A stretch of DNA of 64,000 nucleotides from Paraburkholderia eburnea (GTDB taxonomy: Bacteria; Pseudomonadota; Gammaproteobacteria; Burkholderiales; Burkholderiaceae), in contig NZ_PQGA01000001.1 in NCBI RefSeq assembly GCF_002917095.1, forward strand, positions 372,001 to 436,000. The letters run 5' to 3'. The position numbers and the translations under genes were made by a program. The first letter of the stretch is position 1. Each line of letters begins with the position of its first letter. The notes under the pieces are model-generated. The model made no database searches. It saw only the letters and a list, made by a program, of their open reading frames with translations, and was not told where the DNA came from. Shown piece after piece: positions 59,121 through 64,000 of the stretch.

Positions 59121-60659
59121 TCAGGCGGTTTCCGCCGCCACCGCGCGCACGTTCAACGCCTGCGGCGCGAGCGGATCGTGCGGACGCGTTTCCAGCCAGA
59201 AACGGTAAAGCGTGTTCTTGGCAGCTTCGAGCCGATAGTCGCTGGTCGCGCGCATATCCGAGAGCGGCGCGTAGTCGTTGCCCATTGCGATCATCGCGGC
59301 CTGCGCCGTGGCTTCGTGCCATTGCGCGTCGGCCAGCACGGCTTCGGTATGCGTCGCGCGCCTGGGCGTCGCGGCCATGCCGCCGAAGGCGATGCGCGGC
59401 TCGCGGACCGTATCGCCATCGGCGATAAAAGCAAACGCGGCGCACACCGCCGAAATATCCGAGTCGAAGCGCTTGGACACCTTGTAGGTGCGGAACTTGA
59501 GGTTCGCGCGCGCGCCGGTGCGCGTCGGCACTTTCAGCGCAAGCACGAATTCGTGTTCGGCCATGTCCTTCTTCTGATAAGCCAGATAGAGGTCTTCGAG
59601 CGGCATTTCGCGCTCGACGTCGCCGCCGCGCACGACCACGCGCGCGCCCAGCGCGATCAGGCCCGGCATCGAGTCGCCGATCGGCGAGCCGTTCGCGACG
59701 TTGCCGCCGATCGTGCCGGCATTGCGGATCGGCAGCGAGGCGAAGCGCAGCCACATCTCTTCGAGTTCGGGATAGTGCTTCGCGAGTTCCGCATAAGCGC
59801 GCTCCACCGTCACGCTCGCGCCGATTTCGATGAACGCGTCGCTCACCTGGATCTCGCGCATCGCGTCGATCTGGCCGACATAGACGATGTTGCCCAGTTC
59901 GCGCATCTGCTTGGTGACCCACAGGCCGATATCGGTGCTGCCCGCGAGAATGCGTGTGTCCGGGCGCGCCTCCTTGATGGCGGCGAGCGCTTCGACGGTA
60001 CGCGGCGCGTCGAATTGCTGGCCCTTGTGCTCGTAGTGGAAGGTGTCCTTGCGCTCGATCGTCGCAAGCACTTCGCCAAGCGCCTTCACATCGACGGGCG
60101 CTTTCGGGCCATCGAGCTTGAACATCTGCTCGGCGGCGTCGAGGATCGGCCGATAGCCGGTGCAGCGGCACAGGTTGCCGGTGAGCGCGTTGGCGATGGC
60201 GTCGCGCGAAGGCACGCTGCAGGCGCTTTTGCCTGCGCAACCGCCGCCTTGAGCGGCGCCGTGCTCATGCCCGTGCTTTTCGTAAAGCGCCCACATCGAC
60301 ATCACGAAACCCGGCGTGCAGAAGCCGCATTGCGAGCCGTGACAATCGACCATCGCCTGCTGCACGGGATGCAGCGAGCCGTCGGGCTGGCGCAGGTCTT
60401 CGACGGTGAAAAGCGCCTTGCCGTCGAGCGTCGGCAGGAACTGGATGCAGGCGTTGACGGCCTTGAAGCTCACGCCGCCTTCGGCATTGCGCTCGCCGAC
60501 CACGACCGTGCACGCGCCGCAGTCGCCTTCGGCACAGCCCTCCTTGGTGCCGGTGCAGCGCGCGTCTTCGCGCAGATACTGGAGAACGCTGCGGGTGACG
60601 CCCGCGTCGCTGACTTCGCGAATCGCGTTGCGGTGATAGAAGCGGATCGGCTCACTCAT
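59121..60659 (-). CDS. xdhA: Xanthine dehydrogenase, small (Fe-S/FAD) subunit XdhA
   Basis: This 512-residue subunit has a plant-type 2Fe-2S domain (CTGTKEGCAEGDCGACTVVV), a second 2Fe-2S domain (CGFCTPGF and NLCRCTGYRP) and a FAD domain (ILAGSTDIGLW, LPIRNAGTIGGNVANGSPIG). It passes electrons from the molybdenum centre to NAD. A His/Gly-rich insert with two extra cysteines (GHEHGAAQGGGCAGKSAC) between the second-cluster motifs is unusual in composition. The ATG at 60659 is the family start; in-frame codons to 61100 are upstream of it and unsupported. First gene of the operon. Confidence 0.95.
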   Translation of the reverse strand: MSEPIRFYHRNAIREVSDAGVTRSVLQYLREDARCTGTKEGCAEGDCGACTVVVGERNAEGGVSFKAVNACIQFLPTLDGKALFTVEDLRQPDGSLHPVQQAMVDCHGSQCGFCTPGFVMSMWALYEKHGHEHGAAQGGGCAGKSACSVPSRDAIANALTGNLCRCTGYRPILDAAEQMFKLDGPKAPVDVKALGEVLATIERKDTFHYEHKGQQFDAPRTVEALAAIKEARPDTRILAGSTDIGLWVTKQMRELGNIVYVGQIDAMREIQVSDAFIEIGASVTVERAYAELAKHYPELEEMWLRFASLPIRNAGTIGGNVANGSPIGDSMPGLIALGARVVVRGGDVEREMPLEDLYLAYQKKDMAEHEFVLALKVPTRTGARANLKFRTYKVSKRFDSDISAVCAAFAFIADGDTVREPRIAFGGMAATPRRATHTEAVLADAQWHEATAQAAMIAMGNDYAPLSDMRATSDYRLEAAKNTLYRFWLETRPHDPLAPQALNVRAVAAETA

Positions 60660-61185
60660 GATGTCTGTCTCGTCGTGTTTCTGCGGCGCGCGGGAAAAGC
60701 TTCGCGGGGGTTCACGGCGCGCGCCGCGCATTCTTTCAGTGGACGATTCGAAAACTATCACCGCCAATATTGAGATCCCATAGCAGCAAGTACATGGGGG
60801 ATATATCGTCGCGGCGATAAATCGATGCTTCGGCGTGGTGCGGGGCTTATGGCGCGATGACCGGTTTGCACTCACATTGCACAATTTCGCTCGAATGCGA
60901 CAAAAACGGCGTTCGGACAGTGCGCAAGAATATGGCAGCGCTCCTTTCATTGAGCGTAGTCCATACCCGCCGCGCATCAATTCCGGCGAACCCGTGCCCA
61001 ACTCCGCCCATTTGCGCCCACGCGGATGTCCGCCTGTTGACAGGCCGGTTACGTGCCACGCGTGCCGTCTACGCGCACGAGAACCGTGGGATGTGCCCAA
61101 CGGACGGCTTTTTCAACGCCTGCATAAGAACCGGTTCCATGGGACAATTGCGCCTTTCCCGCCGTTATCCATCCGCGTTTTCCCC
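60660..61185. promoter_or_regulatory. Divergent regulatory region between xdhA and the MFS gene
   Basis: This 526-bp gap lacks a supported gene. It contains an imperfect palindrome TATCG-N6-CGATA at 60804-60819 and two TTGCAC copies at 60866-60871 and 60877-60882, spaced one helical turn apart. These are candidate sites for regulation of the purine operon or the transporter. No confident promoter boxes were found. Confidence 0.4.
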
Positions 61186-62412
61186 ATGTCCGCTGATTTG
61201 GCGCCCCCGCGCACCGGGTTGTCGACGACCATGCAGATCATTCCGGTCGTCTTTTTCACCTTCATCTGCTATCTGACGATCGGCATTCCGCTCGCCGTGC
61301 TGCCAGGCTACGTCCACAACGACCTCGGTTTCAGCACCGTCGTCGCGGGCGCGGCCATCAGCGTGCAGTACATCGCGACGCTGTGTTCGCGCGCGCTCGC
61401 CGGCCGTTCGGCGGACACGCTCGGGCCGAAGAAGACCGTCAGCATCGGCCTGACGATCTGCGGCGCGAGCGGCGTCATGCTGCTGCTCGCCACGCTCGTC
61501 GATCATTGGCCCGGCCTGTCGCTCACGCTGTTGATCGCGAGCCGCCTGTTGCTCGGCTGCGGCGAAAGCCTGTGCGGCACCGGCGCGATCCTCTGGGGCA
61601 TCGGCCGCGTGGGCACCGCGCACAACGCCAAGGTGATCTCGTGGAACGGCATCGCCACCTATGGCGCGCTCGCGCTCGGGGCGCCGCTCGGGGTGGAAAT
61701 GGCGCATTACCTTGGCTACTGGATGCTCGGCGTGTCGATGATCGCGCTGGCCGCGCTCGGCTTCTGGCTCGCGCGCCCGATCGCGCCGGTGCCGCTCGTG
61801 CACGGCGAGCGCATGTCGTATCGCAGCGTGTTCATGCGCGTACTGCCGCATGGCCTGGGTCTCGCGCTCGGCTCGGCGGGCTTCGGCTCGATCGCCACTT
61901 TCATCACGCTCTTTTACGCGGCGCGCCATTGGCCTAACGCGGCGTTCTCGCTGACGATATTCGGCCTGATGTTCATCGGCGCGCGTCTGCTGTTCGCGAA
62001 TACGATCAAGACCTTTGGCGGCTTCCGCGTGGCCATCGCCTCGTTCTCGTGCGAGTGCGCGGGCCTGCTGCTGCTGTGGCTCTCGCCCACGCCGCACGTC
62101 GCGCTAGTCGGCGCGGCGCTCACGGGCTTCGGCTTTGCGCTGGTGTTCCCGGCGCTCGGCGTGGAGGCTGTCGGCCTCGTGCCGGCGGCGAGCCGCGGCG
62201 CGGCGCTGTCCGCATATTCGGTGTTCCTCGATCTGTCGCTCGGCATCACCGGGCCGCTGGCCGGCTATGTGGCGAATGTGTTCGGCTACGCTTCGGTGTT
62301 CCTGTTCGCCGCCATCGCCGCCGCGTCCGCCGTGGCGCTTTCCGTGTCGCTGCATCGCAGGAGCGTGCGCGAAGCGGCGCTCGCGCAGCCGGTTACGTCC
62401 GACGCGCAGTAA
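61186..62412 (+). CDS. MFS transporter (YhhS/YfcJ-like)
   Basis: This 408-residue major-facilitator protein has twelve helices. [20 protein letters not shown] opens helix 1 and [17 protein letters not shown] is the cytoplasmic loop 2-3 signature. [20 protein letters not shown] in helix 5 and [20 protein letters not shown] near helix 11 are typical of the YhhS/YfcJ group of predicted small-molecule exporters. Its divergence from xdhABC could suggest a purine or urate link, but the family does not support that directly. The ATG at 61186 begins the family-like sequence; in-frame codons to 60835 extend it without hydrophobic character. Confidence 0.87.
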   Translation: MSADLAPPRTGLSTTMQIIPVVFFTFICYLTIGIPLAVLPGYVHNDLGFSTVVAGAAISVQYIATLCSRALAGRSADTLGPKKTVSIGLTICGASGVMLLLATLVDHWPGLSLTLLIASRLLLGCGESLCGTGAILWGIGRVGTAHNAKVISWNGIATYGALALGAPLGVEMAHYLGYWMLGVSMIALAALGFWLARPIAPVPLVHGERMSYRSVFMRVLPHGLGLALGSAGFGSIATFITLFYAARHWPNAAFSLTIFGLMFIGARLLFANTIKTFGGFRVAIASFSCECAGLLLLWLSPTPHVALVGAALTGFGFALVFPALGVEAVGLVPAASRGAALSAYSVFLDLSLGITGPLAGYVANVFGYASVFLFAAIAAASAVALSVSLHRRSVREAALAQPVTSDAQ

Positions 62413-62421
62413 AAGTGCAAT

Positions 62422-62454
62422 AAAAAACCGCACCGGGCAACGCCCGATGCGGTT
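62422..62454 (-). terminator. Rho-independent terminator of aspD
   Basis: An 11-bp stem with one C/A mismatch (ACCGCA-C-CGGGC with its complement) and an AAC loop is flanked on the plus strand by AAAAAA, a T-run for minus-strand transcripts. It lies 58 bp after the aspD stop and only 10 bp after the MFS stop. Confidence 0.75.
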
Positions 62455-62511
62455 CGTCCTCTCCCGCGCGGCGGCGCGTCAAACGCCGCCACGCAGGCTT
62501 ATCGTCCTTCC

Positions 62512-64000
62512 CTACTTCTTCACCGCGCTCGGGTCGATCTTCTTGCCGGTTTCCTCGTTATAGCGCTGGACGTATTCCTCGCTGAGCTTGCGCATCGCGC
62601 GGCCGATCTTGCGATAGTCCGCTTCGTTCAGGTTCGCGAGCGACACGCGGCCCGACGGATGCGCGGTGCCGAAGCCCTTGCCCGGCAGCAGCACGACGCG
62701 GGCTTCGGCGGCGAGCCGGAACAGCAGTTCGTTGGGCTGGACCTGCTTGAGCAGCCAGTCGACGAACTCGCGGCCAAAGCGTTTCTCGCCCAGATACTCC
62801 ATGTCGATGATCGTGTAGTAATCGACCTGGTTCGGATCGCTCGCATCGACGGCAATGCCCATCTCCTCGTAGAGCGCGCGCTTGCGGCTGCGGATCAGGC
62901 GCTTGAGCGCGTTCTTGTAGGCGTCCGGCGTATCCATCAGCGAGAACAGCGAGAACAGCACCATCTGCACCTGCTGCGGCGTCGATAGACCCGCCGTGTG
63001 ATTGAGCGCGACGGTGCGGCTGTCGGCCACCAGACGGTCGATGAACTTGAGCTTGTCCGGCTCGGTCGTGATCGACTCGTAGCGCTTGTGCAGGATCTTC
63101 TTCTCTTCCTTCGGCAGCTTCGCGAGCGTGGCGTCGAGCACATTGTCGCGATGCGTGGCGATCGCGCCCAGACGCCAGCCGGTGGCCCCAAAGTATTTCG
63201 AATAGGAATACACAAGAATCGTGTTCTTCGGCGCGAGCGCGAAGAGCGACACGAAGTTGTCGGCGAAGGTGCCGTACACGTCGTCGGTCAGCAGGATGAG
63301 GTCCGGGCGCTCCTTGATGATCTCGGCGATGTATTCGAGGCTTTCATCGTCGATCTTCACCGACGGCGGATTGCTCGGGTTGACCAGGAAGAACGCCTTC
63401 ACCTTCGGGTCGCGCAGCTTGTCGAGTTCCTTCTTCGAGTACTGCCAGTTGTTCTCGACGGTGGCGTCCAGATGCACGACGTTGAGCTGATAGTCGTTGA
63501 GTTCGGGAATCTCGATGTACGGCGTGAAGATCGGCATGCCCAGCGCGATGGTGTCGCCCGCCTTGATCAGGAAATTCTCGCGCATCGTGTTGAAGATGTA
63601 CGTCATGGCCGCGGTGCCGCCTTCGACCGCGAACACGTCGAACTCGCCGACGAACGGATGCTTGCCGATCATCTCGCGGCGCAGATACTGGCCCACGATG
63701 ATTTCGGACAGCTTGAGCATGCGGTCCGGCACCGGATAGTTACAGGCCAGGATGCCTTCGCACATCTCATAGAGGAAGTCGCCCGCCGACAGACCGAGCT
63801 GGTCGCGCACATACGAGACCGCGCCGCCGATGAAATCGATGCCGGGCTGGCCCTTGTTCTCACGCAGGAACTGGTCGAAGCGCTCGACGATGCCGGCACG
63901 CTGCGGAAAGCCGCCCACGCCTTCGGGCATGTACGAGAAAGAGCGCTCCGATTCGCGCATCGCGAAAAGGCCCAGTTGCCAGAAGCCGTGGCGCGGAATC
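62512..64000 (-). CDS. aspD: Bifunctional aspartate aminotransferase/aspartate 4-decarboxylase (AspD), 5' end outside window
   Basis: About 495 C-terminal residues of a PLP fold-type I enzyme are visible, open to the window edge (first codons read PRHGFWQLGLFAMRESERSF). Family markers include FLVNPSNPPSVK, DLILLTDDVYGTFAD and YSYSKYFGATGWRLG with the PLP lysine. The insertion PKEEKKILHKRYESITTEP is characteristic of AspD, which converts aspartate to alanine and CO2 and also transaminates. Full-length enzymes are about 530-550 residues, so 35-55 residues are missing. In other bacteria it pairs with the aspartate:alanine exchanger AspT; no such gene is in the window. Confidence 0.93.
   Translation of the reverse strand, partial: IPRHGFWQLGLFAMRESERSFSYMPEGVGGFPQRAGIVERFDQFLRENKGQPGIDFIGGAVSYVRDQLGLSAGDFLYEMCEGILACNYPVPDRMLKLSEIIVGQYLRREMIGKHPFVGEFDVFAVEGGTAAMTYIFNTMRENFLIKAGDTIALGMPIFTPYIEIPELNDYQLNVVHLDATVENNWQYSKKELDKLRDPKVKAFFLVNPSNPPSVKIDDESLEYIAEIIKERPDLILLTDDVYGTFADNFVSLFALAPKNTILVYSYSKYFGATGWRLGAIATHRDNVLDATLAKLPKEEKKILHKRYESITTEPDKLKFIDRLVADSRTVALNHTAGLSTPQQVQMVLFSLFSLMDTPDAYKNALKRLIRSRKRALYEEMGIAVDASDPNQVDYYTIIDMEYLGEKRFGREFVDWLLKQVQPNELLFRLAAEARVVLLPGKGFGTAHPSGRVSLANLNEADYRKIGRAMRKLSEEYVQRYNEETGKKIDPSAVKK

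Noticed and set aside
60835..61185. N-terminal extension of the MFS transporter
   Set aside because: The 117 extra residues lack hydrophobic or family character; the MFS pattern starts right after the ATG at 61186.
1..64000. CRISPR arrays, tRNA/rRNA genes, insertion sequences, integrase or attachment sites
   Set aside because: No regularly spaced repeats, cloverleaf-like sequences, transposase motifs or terminal inverted repeats were recognised on either strand; subtle tRNAs could still be missed without a covariance search.

Overview
The window is GC-rich, densely coded, and reads as a chromosomal segment of a Burkholderiaceae bacterium, most likely Paraburkholderia, Caballeronia or Burkholderia. 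That placement rests on the family mix (Bce/Wza-type exopolysaccharide genes, entericidin, XapX, RarD, AspD, a TAXI-type binding protein, xdhABC) and on codon use. It is inference, because there is no rRNA or other marker. No tRNA, rRNA, CRISPR array, insertion sequence or phage gene was found. Genes broken by the window edges are a family-2 glycosyltransferase (left) and aspD (right).

Layout. 1-9.0 kb: the end of a glycosyltransferase, a GT-C membrane glycosyltransferase and four acyltransferase-3 membrane enzymes, one with an SGNH domain. 9.2-19.9 kb: a minus-strand exopolysaccharide operon in the order priming phosphosugar transferase, outer-membrane export lipoprotein, tyrosine autokinase/co-polymerase, GT2, GT4, GT4, GT2, Wzy-like polymerase. 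20.3-26.0 kb: a polytopic protein diverges from a four-gene operon that matches the mycobacterial decaprenylphosphoryl-arabinose pathway (DprE1-like oxidase, DprE2-like reductase, GtrA-like protein, HAD-UbiA fusion). 26.2-34.3 kb: a flavin reductase and a methyltransferase diverge from a carrier protein, an acyl-CoA-dehydrogenase-like flavoenzyme, an amino acid:[carrier protein] ligase, a DUF1839 protein and a GH2 enzyme. 34.4-41.7 kb: a two-domain alpha/beta hydrolase, a Wzx-like flippase, a secreted glycoside hydrolase, a GT2 and a WecA-like initiating transferase. 41.8-64 kb: mostly housekeeping and stress genes, including a persulfide-sensing sulfide-detoxification locus with a legible divergent promoter/operator, xdhABC with a shortened xdhC, several transporters, a LysR regulator and aspD.

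How it fits together. The first 42 kb look like one surface-glycan island. It has two chemically different initiating enzymes (WbaP-type and WecA-type), a polymerase, a flippase, export machinery, five dedicated glycosyltransferases plus a truncated sixth, and several acyl decorations. The arabinose-donor operon and the GT-C enzyme suggest that D-arabinofuranose is added to a periplasmic glycan or protein. The carrier-protein operon suggests that an amino acid is loaded onto phosphopantetheine, oxidised by a flavin-dependent enzyme, perhaps methylated, and passed to an unknown acceptor. These last two modules are the least explored part of the window.

Starts were chosen by ribosome-binding sites, overlaps and family alignment from memory. 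No database search was possible.
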